Assembly (NCBI GenBank): GCA_904396495.1
Contig: CAJFOJ010000046.1
Coordinates: forward strand, 1 to 52,861
Length of the DNA stretch: 52,861 bases
From: an uncultured Oscillospiraceae bacterium
Lineage (GTDB): Bacteria > Bacillota > Clostridia > Oscillospirales > Ruminococcaceae
Direction of reading: 5' to 3'
A model generated the notes under the pieces. It saw only the letters and a program-made list of their open reading frames with translations. It was not told the origin of the DNA and searched no databases. Positions 25,724 to 34,298 of the stretch are shown here, one piece after another. The translations under genes and the position numbers were made by a program. Position 1 is the stretch's first letter. Each line of letters starts with the position of its first letter.

Positions 25724-26662
25724 CTAGGGCAGGATGATGAATTCCCGCAGCATGGAATCCTTGGGGATCAGCCCCAAATCCATCTGGGGGAAGCAGTCCA
25801 TAGCCGCCCGCAGCCGCTCAGCAAGTGAATAATAGGGGTTTTGCTTCTCGATGCCCTCGATCAGTTTTAAAAACTCCTGGTGGTAAGCCAGCGGCTCGTA
25901 CAGATGAAGGGAATCGATCCAGAAGTCGGCCCCCGTCCGGTAGGGCCGGATGAACTGATCTTCCCCGTCCACCACGTTTTTCCACATGGAGAGGGTGTCT
26001 TCCGGGGAGCAGCCCCGAAAGTTGTAGTCCCGGATGAGGCGGCGCACCAGCCGCATTTCCCGTGTGCTCAAAACCCGCCTGTTTTTCAAATAATACTCGC
26101 TTTTGATGGAGATGTAGAGCTTCAAGGCGTTCTGAAAAAGCCCCTTCCCGGTGATGAGGGGGTTTAAGGCGTGGAGCCCCTCGATGATAATGGCGGTGTG
26201 CTCGTCAAACTGCAGCTCCCGCACCTTGTCGCTGCGGCGGCCCTTGACAAAATCGAAAATGGGAAAGGAAAAACTCCCCCTCTTTTGAAGCTCTTTCAGG
26301 CACTCTTCCAGGTAATCGGTGTCCACAAGCTCCGGCAGTTCCAGGTTCTGGGTGCCGTCGGGCAGCACTGGAGCCGCCTCCCTGGGCTTGTAGAAGTCGT
26401 CCAGCGAGATGGGTATGGTCTTGACCCCGCGATCGTTTAATTCTTTTTGCAGGATGTAGGAGGTGGTGGTCTTCCCCGAGCTGGACGGCCCCGCCAGCAA
26501 AATCAGCTTGTTGCGGTCAATGGCGGAGCAAAAGGCCAAAACGGTCTCCCGGATTTGACGCAGGTATCGTTCTTCCGAATCCTCGATCAGTTTTTGGATA
26601 TTTTCGGCGGCCCTGAAGTTAATTTGTTCCAAATCGATGTGTTCTTTGTAATCTGTTACCAT
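25724..26662 (-). CDS. Uridine kinase-like nucleoside kinase
   Basis: A 312-residue P-loop kinase related to uridine kinase and phosphoribulokinase. Walker A is LLAGPSSSGKTTTSY near residue 57. SLDDFYKPRE follows with the catalytic Asp region, then EHTAIIIEGLHALNP as the Walker B strand and RRLIRDYNFRG as the lid-like region. An N-terminal helical segment (about 1-50) carries FRAAENIQKLIEDSEERYL and is typical of this clostridial subgroup. The exact nucleoside substrate is not readable. It follows hemZ by 31 bp and is probably co-transcribed. Confidence 0.85.
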   Translation of the reverse strand: MVTDYKEHIDLEQINFRAAENIQKLIEDSEERYLRQIRETVLAFCSAIDRNKLILLAGPSSSGKTTTSYILQKELNDRGVKTIPISLDDFYKPREAAPVLPDGTQNLELPELVDTDYLEECLKELQKRGSFSFPIFDFVKGRRSDKVRELQFDEHTAIIIEGLHALNPLITGKGLFQNALKLYISIKSEYYLKNRRVLSTREMRLVRRLIRDYNFRGCSPEDTLSMWKNVVDGEDQFIRPYRTGADFWIDSLHLYEPLAYHQEFLKLIEGIEKQNPYYSLAERLRAAMDCFPQMDLGLIPKDSMLREFIILP

Positions 26663-26693
26663 TTCAGGCCTCCCTTCCCCTGCCGTGAACCCC

Positions 26694-28142
26694 TCACAGC
26701 AGCATTTTTACTCTTTGCTTCTTAGCAAGTATATCATCAAAACCGGAAATATATTCATAGGGGTACTTGTAATTGAAAATCCGCTCGATGTCGCCGGGCA
26801 GGACGATTTTTGTCACCGCTCCCGCCCCGGCGGCCAGGATGGTCTGGATTTCGTCCATGATGTAGACGTTGTATTTCCCGAAGTGGCCGGGTTTGGCGTA
26901 GCCCACGTTTTCCAGATTCCCCCGGGTGTTTTTCTGCCGGTAGAGGTAATAGGGCTCGTACCCGGCGGCCGTCAGGGTGCGGTAGGCGTACTCCACCATC
27001 CGCTGGACGGCGGAGTAGTCCTCGTCGCCGCTCATCTGCTGGAACAGCTCCGACGACCGCTTTAAAGACAGGGTGTGCACCGTGATGTTCTCCGGGTCCA
27101 GTTCCACCGCTTTGTCGAGGCTGCGGCAGAACCCCTCGTAGCTGTCGGATGGAAGTCCCGCGATCAAATCCATATTGATGGAGGAAAACCCCATCTCCCG
27201 GGCCAGCTCATAGCAGTCGATCACCTGCTGCCCGGTGTGCTTTCTCCCGATGGCCTTTAAGACCGCGTCCTCGAAGGTCTGAGGGTTGATGCTGATGCGG
27301 GTGGCCCCCGCCTCTCTGATGACCTGCAGCTTTTCTGCATCGATGGTGTCGGCCCTCCCCGCCTCGATGGTGTACTCCACCCCGTCGGAGAGGGGAAAAT
27401 GCGCCGCAACCGCGTCTGTCACCTGTTTGAGCTGCCCGGCGCTTAACGCGGTGGGCGTCCCGCCGCCGATGTAAATTGTGCGGAGCCGAAGCCCTGTTTC
27501 CCGGGCAATTTCCGCTGTAAAGCTGATTTCCTTTACAAGTTTATCCAGGTACTCCGGCACCAGCGCCCGGGCTTTCTGGCCGGTGATGGCGTGGGAGACA
27601 AAGGAGCAGTAGCTGCACCGGGAGGGGCAGTAGGGAATCGAGACGTAAAGGCTGAAATCCTTCGGGCCGTTGTCTAATAAAATCTCTTTTTGGGCTTCAG
27701 CGATGCGAAAGCTCAGGTCGATTTTTTCCGGCGCCATGTAGAGCTCTCTCTCAAACTCCCGCCGGATTTCCTCCGGGGTTTTGCCGGCATTGAGCCGCCG
27801 CTGCACCCATTTGACCGGCCGGATGCCGGTCAGAACGCCCCACTGGGGCCTCACCCCGGTGAGCTCGTGGAGAATCCGGTAGAGAAGCCGCGCACATTCC
27901 ATCTCGGCGTCGGCTTCGGGGTGGTTTTGGGTTTTCAGAGTACGGAAAAAGTCCCCTTTTTTCACCGTTACCGACAGGTCGCAAACCCCTTCCCCGGCGG
28001 GGCTTAGGTCAATGCTCACATACTCGTCGCCGGGGTATTCTTTTGACGCAAACACATGCTGAAACCGCCGCACCGGGTAAAAGAGCTTTAGGATGTTCTC
28101 CATCTCGTATTTAAAAGTGTTGCCGTTATAAAAAATTGTCAT
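26694..28142 (-). CDS. hemZ: HemZ-type radical SAM coproporphyrinogen III oxidase-like protein
   Basis: A 482-residue radical SAM protein of the HemN/HemW/HemZ group. The Fe-S/SAM motif is SIPYCPSRCSYCSFV (Cx3Cx2C) at about residue 175. It is followed by TIYIGGGTPTALS, VEYTIEAGRADTI, RISINPQTFEDAVLKAIGR and INMDLIAGLP, the usual order. The N-terminal extension of about 160 residues is characteristic of HemZ. AAGGAAAT lies upstream of the ATG at 28142; an upstream frame to 28190 lacks a ribosome site. The function of HemZ is still unsettled, since it may not be a true oxidase. Confidence 0.9.
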   Translation of the reverse strand: MTIFYNGNTFKYEMENILKLFYPVRRFQHVFASKEYPGDEYVSIDLSPAGEGVCDLSVTVKKGDFFRTLKTQNHPEADAEMECARLLYRILHELTGVRPQWGVLTGIRPVKWVQRRLNAGKTPEEIRREFERELYMAPEKIDLSFRIAEAQKEILLDNGPKDFSLYVSIPYCPSRCSYCSFVSHAITGQKARALVPEYLDKLVKEISFTAEIARETGLRLRTIYIGGGTPTALSAGQLKQVTDAVAAHFPLSDGVEYTIEAGRADTIDAEKLQVIREAGATRISINPQTFEDAVLKAIGRKHTGQQVIDCYELAREMGFSSINMDLIAGLPSDSYEGFCRSLDKAVELDPENITVHTLSLKRSSELFQQMSGDEDYSAVQRMVEYAYRTLTAAGYEPYYLYRQKNTRGNLENVGYAKPGHFGKYNVYIMDEIQTILAAGAGAVTKIVLPGDIERIFNYKYPYEYISGFDDILAKKQRVKMLL

Positions 28143-28261
28143 ACAGGGTATTTCCTTTGCAGATTGGATTGGGCGTTTTACGGCTCCCACAATGGAGGGC
28201 CCCGGCTCTCGGGGGAAAGCAGAACCTCCCGCCCATTAACATGCCGGTCGCAGCCAGATTC

Positions 28262-28903
28262 CTAAATATCCCGCTCCGAGGCGAGATAGGGATTTTGTTC
28301 CCGCTCGTAATCGAGGGTGGTCGCCTCCCCATGTCCGGGCAGCAGCCGGTAATTTTTCGGCAGGGCGGCGATCCTCCGGGCGGAGGCGGCGATCTGCGGG
28401 AAGCTGCCGCCGTAGAGGTCGGTGCGGCCCACGCTCCCGGCAAAGACGGTGTCCCCGGTGAAGAGGACGCTCTCCTCCCCATCCTCCGCCAAGAGGCAGA
28501 CAGACCCCTGGGTGTGGCCGGGGGTGTGGAGGACGCGGAAGATAATATCGTCAAAGAGGATTTCGTCCCCTTCCCCGTAAATCCTGCTGGTGCAACAGGT
28601 AATCCCCGGCCCGCCAAACTCCGCCGAAGCGTTCTGGGAGGGGGTTTTAGTCATCTCCTCGTCCTGGGGGTGGATGTAGACGGGCACGTCGTACTCCTTT
28701 ATAATCCCGTCTACGCCGCCTATGTGATCAAAGTGGCCGTGGGTCAGCAAAATCATCTTTAAGGAAAGCCCCTCGGCCTTGAGATAGCGCAGGATTTTAT
28801 CCGGCTGGGCGCCGGGGTCGATGAGGGCAGCTTCCTTTTTGCCGTTTTGAACCAGATAGCAGTTGGTCCGAATCAGCCCCACCGGTATGGTAAATATTTT
28901 CAT
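28262..28903 (-). CDS. MBL-fold hydrolase, glyoxalase II-like
   Basis: A 213-residue cytosolic metallo-hydrolase. The metal motif is LLTHGHFDHIGGV, followed by HTPGHTQGSVCLL (third His), VLFTGDTVFAGSVGRTDLYGG (bridging Asp) and LLPGHGEATTLDYE (last His). This is the YcbL/glyoxalase II-like pattern. AAGGAAGATATTG precedes the ATG. It lies between dtd and hemZ in the recJ-relA cluster, a conserved clostridial order, but its substrate is unknown. Confidence 0.9.
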   Translation of the reverse strand: MKIFTIPVGLIRTNCYLVQNGKKEAALIDPGAQPDKILRYLKAEGLSLKMILLTHGHFDHIGGVDGIIKEYDVPVYIHPQDEEMTKTPSQNASAEFGGPGITCCTSRIYGEGDEILFDDIIFRVLHTPGHTQGSVCLLAEDGEESVLFTGDTVFAGSVGRTDLYGGSFPQIAASARRIAALPKNYRLLPGHGEATTLDYEREQNPYLASERDI

Positions 28904-28994
28904 ATCAATATCTTCCTTTCAGGGTGTTTTGGCCGGTTTTGTCGCAAAGGCGCAAAAACCGTCTTTGAAAATCCCCGTCCAAAGGATTTTCTTT

Positions 28995-29447
28995 TCAATG
29001 TCCCATCTGCTCGGTGTCCATCAAGATGGTGATGGGCCCCCAGGCGGTCATCTCGATTTCCATGTGGGCGCCGAACACCCCGGTTTCCACCGGGATGCCC
29101 TGTTTACGCAGGCACTCCACATATTTGAGGTAGAGCCCCTCGGAATCGGGCTGCTTTGCCGCCCGGTCGAAGGAGGGGCGGTTCCCTTTTTTGCAGTCCC
29201 CCGCCAAGGTGAAGTTGGAGACCACCAACACGCTCCCCTTCACGTCCTGCACCGACAGGTTCAGTTTGTCGTCCTCGTCGGTAAAGATGCGCAGCCGGGC
29301 GGTTTTGCCCGCCAGGTACTCGGCCTGGGCCTCGGTGTCCCCCTCCACGACGCCAACAAGCGCCAAAAGTCCGTTTTGGATGCGCCCTGAAAGGACGCCG
29401 TCGGCGGTGACAGCGGCGTTTTTCACCCGCTGGATCACAAGTTTCAT
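28995..29447 (-). CDS. dtd: D-aminoacyl-tRNA deacylase
   Basis: Dtd hydrolyses D-aminoacyl-tRNAs and keeps D-amino acids out of proteins. The 150-residue length fits. The start MKLVIQRVKNAAVTADG is typical, as is SVLVVSNFTLAGDCKKGNRP, where the canonical motif is SQxTL. The second signature, usually NxGPVT, appears as AWGPITILMD: the cis-proline Gly-Pro pair is kept but the preceding residues differ. It lies just after relA, its usual neighbour. Confidence 0.93.
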   Translation of the reverse strand: MKLVIQRVKNAAVTADGVLSGRIQNGLLALVGVVEGDTEAQAEYLAGKTARLRIFTDEDDKLNLSVQDVKGSVLVVSNFTLAGDCKKGNRPSFDRAAKQPDSEGLYLKYVECLRKQGIPVETGVFGAHMEIEMTAWGPITILMDTEQMGH

Positions 29448-29568
29448 GTTATCATCCTTTACCTGGGCCGCCCAGCTGGCGGCCTTTTTTCATGGGGAAA
29501 GGGCGGGAAAATACCGTTTTCCCCCACTTTAGGCCGGGGCGGCAAACAGGATGCCGCCAAAACCCGCC

Positions 29569-31758
29569 CTATTTTCCCGACCGCTCCACCGAGATGACTC
29601 CTCTCACCTTGGAGAGCTTCTGGATAATGGTCTCCAAATGCTCCTTGCCCTGGGTGCCGATGGTGGCCAAAATGCTGGCGTTGCCGTTTTTTAACTCCCT
29701 GGCGTTAAACTCGTGGATGGGCACCCGCATGTTGGCGAAAGCCACGCTCACATCGGCCAGCAGGGAATTGCGGTCGTGGGCGACGATTTCCAGCGTCGCC
29801 CGAAAATGGGATGCCTTGCTGTCGGCCCAGTGGACGTTGATCCACCGCTCCCGCTGCACCACGTCGTTCATCGAGGTGATGGCGTTGATGCAGTCTTTTT
29901 TGTGGATAGACACCCCGTACCCCCTGGTGATAAAGCCGACGATCTCGTCGCCGGGCAGGGGGTTGCAGCACTGGGCGAATTTGACGAGACAGTTGTCGAT
30001 GCCCTCCACCACAACTGAGCTAGTGTATTTTTTGGGCGTCGGGACCTTGAGGGTAGTAAACTCCGGGTTTTCGGCGATGTGGGCCTTCATCAGCTTGGCG
30101 TAGTCGTCCTTGATCCGGGGCATAATCCGGGAAAGGAGGATCCCCCCGTAGCCAATGGCGGCGTAAAAGTCGTCCAAGGACTCCTTGTGCTGCCGCTTGA
30201 TGACCGCCTCCATAAATTTCTCGTAGTTTTCTTCGTTTTGGAAGTGGATGTAGTTGCGGCGGAATTCCTTTTCCAGCTCCGCCTTGCCCTCGGCGATGTT
30301 CTCGTCCCGCCGCTCCCTTTTAAACCAGGCCCTGATTTTGTTTCTGGCCTCGCTGGTCTTGGCAATTTTGATCCAGTCCCGCTTGGGGGCGCCGGTCAAA
30401 GATTTGGTCGTCATAATCTCGACGATCTCGCCGGTTTTCACCTGGTAGTCCAGCGGCACAATCCGCCCGTCCACCTTGGCGCCGGTCATCCGGTTTCCCA
30501 CCTCGGTGTGGATGGCGTAGGCGAAGTCCACGATGGTGGACCCGGCGGGCAGGCTCTTCACATCCCCTTTTGGGGTAAAGACGAAGACGTCGTCGGCGGA
30601 AAGGTCTGTTTTGATGTTTTTGACGATGTCCTCGGCGCCCTCGGCGTCCTGCTGGGACTCGATGATCTGCCGCACCCAGGCCAATCGCTCCTCCAGCTTA
30701 TCCTTGCCCTGTATGCCCGCCTTGTACTTCCAGTGGGCGGCGATGCCGAACTCGGCGGTGTAGTGCATCTCCCAGGTGCGGATCTGGATTTCAAAGGGGA
30801 TGCCCTCCTTGTCGATGACGGTGGTGTGCAGCGACTGGTACATGTTGGGCTTGGGAGTGGAGATGTAGTCCTTAAACCGGTTGGGGATGGGCTGGAACAG
30901 GTCGTGAATGATGCCTAAGATGTTGTAGCACTCGATGACGGTGTTGACGATGACCCGCACGGCGTACACGTCGTAGAGCTCCTCAAAGCTCCGCCCCGCC
31001 ATGTAGACCTTGCGGTAGATGCCGTAGATACTCTTGACCCGGCCCTCGATGTGGGGCTCAATGCCGTATTCCTTCAGCCTTGTGAGGATTTTTTCCTTGA
31101 TTTCGTCGATGAACTTCTCCCGGTCCCCTTTTTTGAGGGCCAGGGTGTCCTCGATCTCCTTGTAGCCGATGGGGTCCAGGTATCGAAGCGCCCGGTCCTC
31201 CAATTCCTCCTTGACGGCGCGGATGCCGAGCCGGTGGGCGATGGGGGCGTAAATCTCCATGGTTTCCAACGAGATTTCCCGCCGCCTTGCGTCCGACTTA
31301 AAGTCCAGGGTGCGCATGTTGTGGAGCCGGTCGGCCAGCTTGATGATGATGACCCGGATATCTTCGTTCATGGCCAAGAGCATCTTGCGGATGTTCTCCG
31401 CCTGCTGCTCCTCTTTTGTGACCAGCGGCACCTGCCCCAGTTTGGTGACGCCGTTGACCATGACGGCCACGTCCTCCCCGAACTGGCGGCTCAAGGTGCC
31501 CAGCGTCACGTCGGTGTCCTCCACCACATCGTGCAAAAGGGCGGCGCAGAGGCAGTCGGTGTCCATCCCCAGGTCCACCAGAATGATGGCAACCGAAACC
31601 GGATGGCTGATATACGGGTCGCCGGACTGCCGGAGCTGTCCTTTGTGGGCCTTTTCCGCCACCTCGTAGGCTTTTTTGATTTTTTCCACATCGTAATTGC
31701 GGTCACTCGCCTGGACGGCGGATAGCAATTTTTCAATGGTGCCGATGGAATTGCTCAT
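29569..31758 (-). CDS. relA: RelA/SpoT bifunctional (p)ppGpp synthetase/hydrolase
   Basis: A 729-residue stringent-response enzyme. The HD hydrolase domain shows GDPYISHPVSVA and CAALLHDVVEDTDVT and is intact. The synthetase domain has YDVYAVRVIVNTVIECYNIL, RFKDYISTPKPNMYQSLHTT and FEIQIRTWEMH. TGS (VFTPKGDVKSLPAGSTIVDF) and C-terminal ACT (FRATLEIVAHDRNSLLADVS) domains follow. The start at 31758 is supported by AAAGGA at good distance and by the family N-terminus. It follows recJ by 47 bp; the apt gene often found between them in Firmicutes is absent. Confidence 0.96.
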   Translation of the reverse strand: MSNSIGTIEKLLSAVQASDRNYDVEKIKKAYEVAEKAHKGQLRQSGDPYISHPVSVAIILVDLGMDTDCLCAALLHDVVEDTDVTLGTLSRQFGEDVAVMVNGVTKLGQVPLVTKEEQQAENIRKMLLAMNEDIRVIIIKLADRLHNMRTLDFKSDARRREISLETMEIYAPIAHRLGIRAVKEELEDRALRYLDPIGYKEIEDTLALKKGDREKFIDEIKEKILTRLKEYGIEPHIEGRVKSIYGIYRKVYMAGRSFEELYDVYAVRVIVNTVIECYNILGIIHDLFQPIPNRFKDYISTPKPNMYQSLHTTVIDKEGIPFEIQIRTWEMHYTAEFGIAAHWKYKAGIQGKDKLEERLAWVRQIIESQQDAEGAEDIVKNIKTDLSADDVFVFTPKGDVKSLPAGSTIVDFAYAIHTEVGNRMTGAKVDGRIVPLDYQVKTGEIVEIMTTKSLTGAPKRDWIKIAKTSEARNKIRAWFKRERRDENIAEGKAELEKEFRRNYIHFQNEENYEKFMEAVIKRQHKESLDDFYAAIGYGGILLSRIMPRIKDDYAKLMKAHIAENPEFTTLKVPTPKKYTSSVVVEGIDNCLVKFAQCCNPLPGDEIVGFITRGYGVSIHKKDCINAITSMNDVVQRERWINVHWADSKASHFRATLEIVAHDRNSLLADVSVAFANMRVPIHEFNARELKNGNASILATIGTQGKEHLETIIQKLSKVRGVISVERSGK

Positions 31759-31805
31759 GAATTTTCCTTTCCAAGGGGAGCTTCTCTCCCCTTCTATGTC
31801 AATGA

Positions 31806-33848
31806 TCAATCGCCGCGTTGCCGCAGCCCGCGCAAAATAGCGGAATCCTCTAAATTCACCTTGCCCGCCCCCTCGCAAAGCTTCACCGACGAGAAATCGG
31901 GGGCCACCCGGACAAGGGAAAGCTCCGACAGAATGTCCAGCATCAGCCGGTATTTACAGTAGTTTATCCTTCCCGCAAAGCCGCAAAGGTACAAAAGATC
32001 CATATGCAGCTCTTTGCCGTTTAATTGCCTGATAATCTTGTAGGCCGTCCGCAGCTCCTCCACAGTGGGGACCGAAATGCCGAGGATTTTTTGGTCCACC
32101 GGCTCCCCCCTCCGGATTTTTCCGTAAAAGTAGTCGGCGTTTGCCATCTTTTCGTCGTCAAAGCCGGTGGGCCGGATGTCCTTGAGCTTCACCGCAATGG
32201 AAGTAACGTCCCGAAAGGTATTGAGCTCCAAATTGGCCAAAATGTCCACCCGGCTCCCCACCGGGTAGATAAACCGGCCTGTGGACATGCGAAAATACAA
32301 AACGTAGATGCTCTTGCCCTCAAAATTCACCTTGAGCTTTAGGTGTTTGTCCCCGGCCAGGGGGAAAATCCCCTCGATGACGCAGCGCCGCAGCAAAAAT
32401 ACCGGCTCAGGGTTTCCCTCGCCGCAGGGCTCCAACATCTCCAGCGCCTGGACGTCGTCTACATTAATATCCCCTATGTGGAGCTCTTTATCGATCACCT
32501 GCTCCGCCGCGGGCATCCTGTCGTGGTGCTCCATGGCGTAGCGGTTGATCGCCCGTTGAAACTCCCCGATGTCGGAGGTTTTGACGGTCATGCCGGCGGC
32601 GGATTTGTGTCCGCCGTATTTTTGCAAAAGGTCTGAACAGGCCGAGAGGGCCTGGTACAGCGAGAAAAAGCCGATGCTGCGGGCGGAACCGGTGGCGGTG
32701 TCCCCTTCTATGGACAAAACGATGTTGGGCTTGCCGTATAAATTGATGAGCCGGGAGGAAACGATCCCTACCACCCCGTGGTTGAGCCCCTCCGACGCCA
32801 CCACCAGCACCCGGTCCAGGAGCATCTCCGGTTTTGCCTCAATTTGGGCCTGGACCTTTGAGAGGATCTGTTCCTCCTCTTCCCGGCGGCCCAGATTGAG
32901 GGCATCCACCTCCCGGGCCAATTCCAGCGCCCGCTCCTCGTCCTCGCAGAGCAGCAGCTCCGCCGCCAATTTGGCGCTGCCCATCCGCCCCGCCGCGTTG
33001 ATGCGGGGCACGATGCCAAAGGCGATCTTCTGGGCGTTTAGCGGCTTATCTTTGAGGCCGCTCACCTCCATCAGAGCCTGAAGCCCCAGGTTTTCGGTGT
33101 AGGGGAGCTGCTCCATCCCCTTTTTGACGAGAAGGCGGTTTTCCGACCGCAGCGGCACAATGTCCCCCACCGTGCCAACAGCCGCCAAAGCGCCAAAGGA
33201 CTCCAGCACCTGCTCGTAGTCCCCGCCGTCCAAAGCGGCGCAGAGCTTTAAAGCCACGCCGGCCCCGCAGAGCTCCCGGAATTCCCCTGTGTAATCTTTG
33301 CGGTGGGGATTGACCACCGCCACAGCCGCCGGCAGGGTCTCCCCCACCTGATGGTGGTCGGTGATGACCACCGAAAGCCCGATGGAGGAGGCGTACTCCA
33401 CCTCTTTCAAGGCGGAGATGCCGTTGTCCACCGTGACGACTAAGGAGGCTCCCCGCTCCTTTATTTCGTCCAAAGCGGCGGCGTTGAGGCCGTAGCCCTC
33501 GTCCAGCCGCTCCGGGATATAGTAAAACACGTCTCCTCCCATCGACTGCAAAAAGGTAACTAAAATCACCGTCGCCGTCACCCCGTCGCAGTCGTAATCG
33601 CCGTACACCGCGATCTTTTCGCCGTTTTCCACCGCTTCTTCAATGCGTAAAACCGCCTTTTCCATATCCGGCAGCAGCATCGGGTCCTCCAGCGAAAACT
33701 CGCCGTCCAAAAGCTCCGCCACCTCCAAAGGAGAAAGCTTTCTGGCCGCCAAAATGTCGGCGATCATAGGGGAAACCCCGTATTCCGCCTGGATGAGCCT
33801 GCTCTCCCGCACATCGAAGCGGGGCAGCCTCCACTTTGAAAACAGCAT
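31806..33848 (-). CDS. recJ: Single-stranded-DNA-specific exonuclease RecJ
   Basis: A 680-residue 5'-3' exonuclease of the DHH family. The catalytic motifs are AVYGDYDCDGVTATVIL, VTVDNGIS and VVITDHHQVGETLP, with PRINAAGRMGSA and the DHHA1-domain RVLVVASEGLNHGVVGIVSSRL and YGGHKSAAGMTV. A C-terminal OB-like part and an extra helical domain complete the protein. GGAGGACGGT precedes the ATG at 33848. It is the first gene of the minus-strand recJ-relA-dtd-MBL-hemZ run. Confidence 0.96.
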   Translation of the reverse strand: MLFSKWRLPRFDVRESRLIQAEYGVSPMIADILAARKLSPLEVAELLDGEFSLEDPMLLPDMEKAVLRIEEAVENGEKIAVYGDYDCDGVTATVILVTFLQSMGGDVFYYIPERLDEGYGLNAAALDEIKERGASLVVTVDNGISALKEVEYASSIGLSVVITDHHQVGETLPAAVAVVNPHRKDYTGEFRELCGAGVALKLCAALDGGDYEQVLESFGALAAVGTVGDIVPLRSENRLLVKKGMEQLPYTENLGLQALMEVSGLKDKPLNAQKIAFGIVPRINAAGRMGSAKLAAELLLCEDEERALELAREVDALNLGRREEEEQILSKVQAQIEAKPEMLLDRVLVVASEGLNHGVVGIVSSRLINLYGKPNIVLSIEGDTATGSARSIGFFSLYQALSACSDLLQKYGGHKSAAGMTVKTSDIGEFQRAINRYAMEHHDRMPAAEQVIDKELHIGDINVDDVQALEMLEPCGEGNPEPVFLLRRCVIEGIFPLAGDKHLKLKVNFEGKSIYVLYFRMSTGRFIYPVGSRVDILANLELNTFRDVTSIAVKLKDIRPTGFDDEKMANADYFYGKIRRGEPVDQKILGISVPTVEELRTAYKIIRQLNGKELHMDLLYLCGFAGRINYCKYRLMLDILSELSLVRVAPDFSSVKLCEGAGKVNLEDSAILRGLRQRGD

Positions 33849-34013
33849 ACCGTCCTCCCTATCTATTGCCGACATGCGCAATATTCTCACATGGAATGCG
33901 CATATTGCTCACTTTTATTTTTTTGGGAAAAAATCCTTTTCCCCCAAAAGTACACTCACTAAATAAATATTTTATCACTTTTTGGGAGATATTTCAACTT
34001 TTCTAAGCCCCTC

Positions 34014-34041
34014 TTGACAAGGCCTGTGCGCATTTTATAAA
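34014..34041 (+). promoter_or_regulatory. Candidate promoter upstream of the galactoside module
   Basis: TTGACA (34014-34019) and TATAAA (34036-34041) have a 16-bp spacer. A second perfect -10 TATAAT without a clear -35 lies at 34125-34130, closer to the genes. Either could drive the GH112-GH2 unit, giving leaders of roughly 250 or 165 nt. Confidence 0.5.
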
Positions 34042-34128
34042 ACGCCTTAGTTTCCAGCATTTTAGCTACAATAATTATCCATAATTGTGAGAAAATATCA
34101 GTAGAAAAAAAGAAGATTGTGTATTATA

Positions 34129-34251
34129 ATGAATACCGGTATCATAAAACTTGCAAAATTAATGGAAGATCGTGCGGAACGGACGTTGATTGCAAAGCAC
34201 TACAAAAACCCTAATATTCTACACGTCGGCATAGAGCCAAACTCCGTTTAA
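34129..34251 (+). pseudogene. Remnant of a GH2 beta-galactosidase N-terminus
   Basis: A 40-codon ORF ends with a segment that reads LIAKHYKNPNILHVGIEPNS and stops at TAA 34249-34251. The intact beta-galactosidase 2.3 kb downstream begins [20 protein letters not shown]. The match also shows at DNA level, including a shared CTACACGTCGGCA. The homology is lost after the stop. I infer a truncated or decayed duplicate of the GH2 gene, now lying in the leader of the GH112 gene; translation as a short leader peptide cannot be excluded. Confidence 0.6.
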
Positions 34252-34266
34252 CACGTCCGTTATGTC

Positions 34267-34282
34267 TTGTGAAACATCACAA
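34267..34282. promoter_or_regulatory. Palindromic operator candidate before the GH112 gene
   Basis: TTGTGA (34267-34272) and TCACAA (34277-34282) are perfect inverted arms around AACA. The palindrome ends a few bases before the AAGGAGG ribosome site of the phosphorylase gene, a position suited to a repressor. The binding protein is unknown, and no regulator gene is adjacent. Confidence 0.45.
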
Positions 34283-34298
34283 TCAAGGAGGTCATAAA

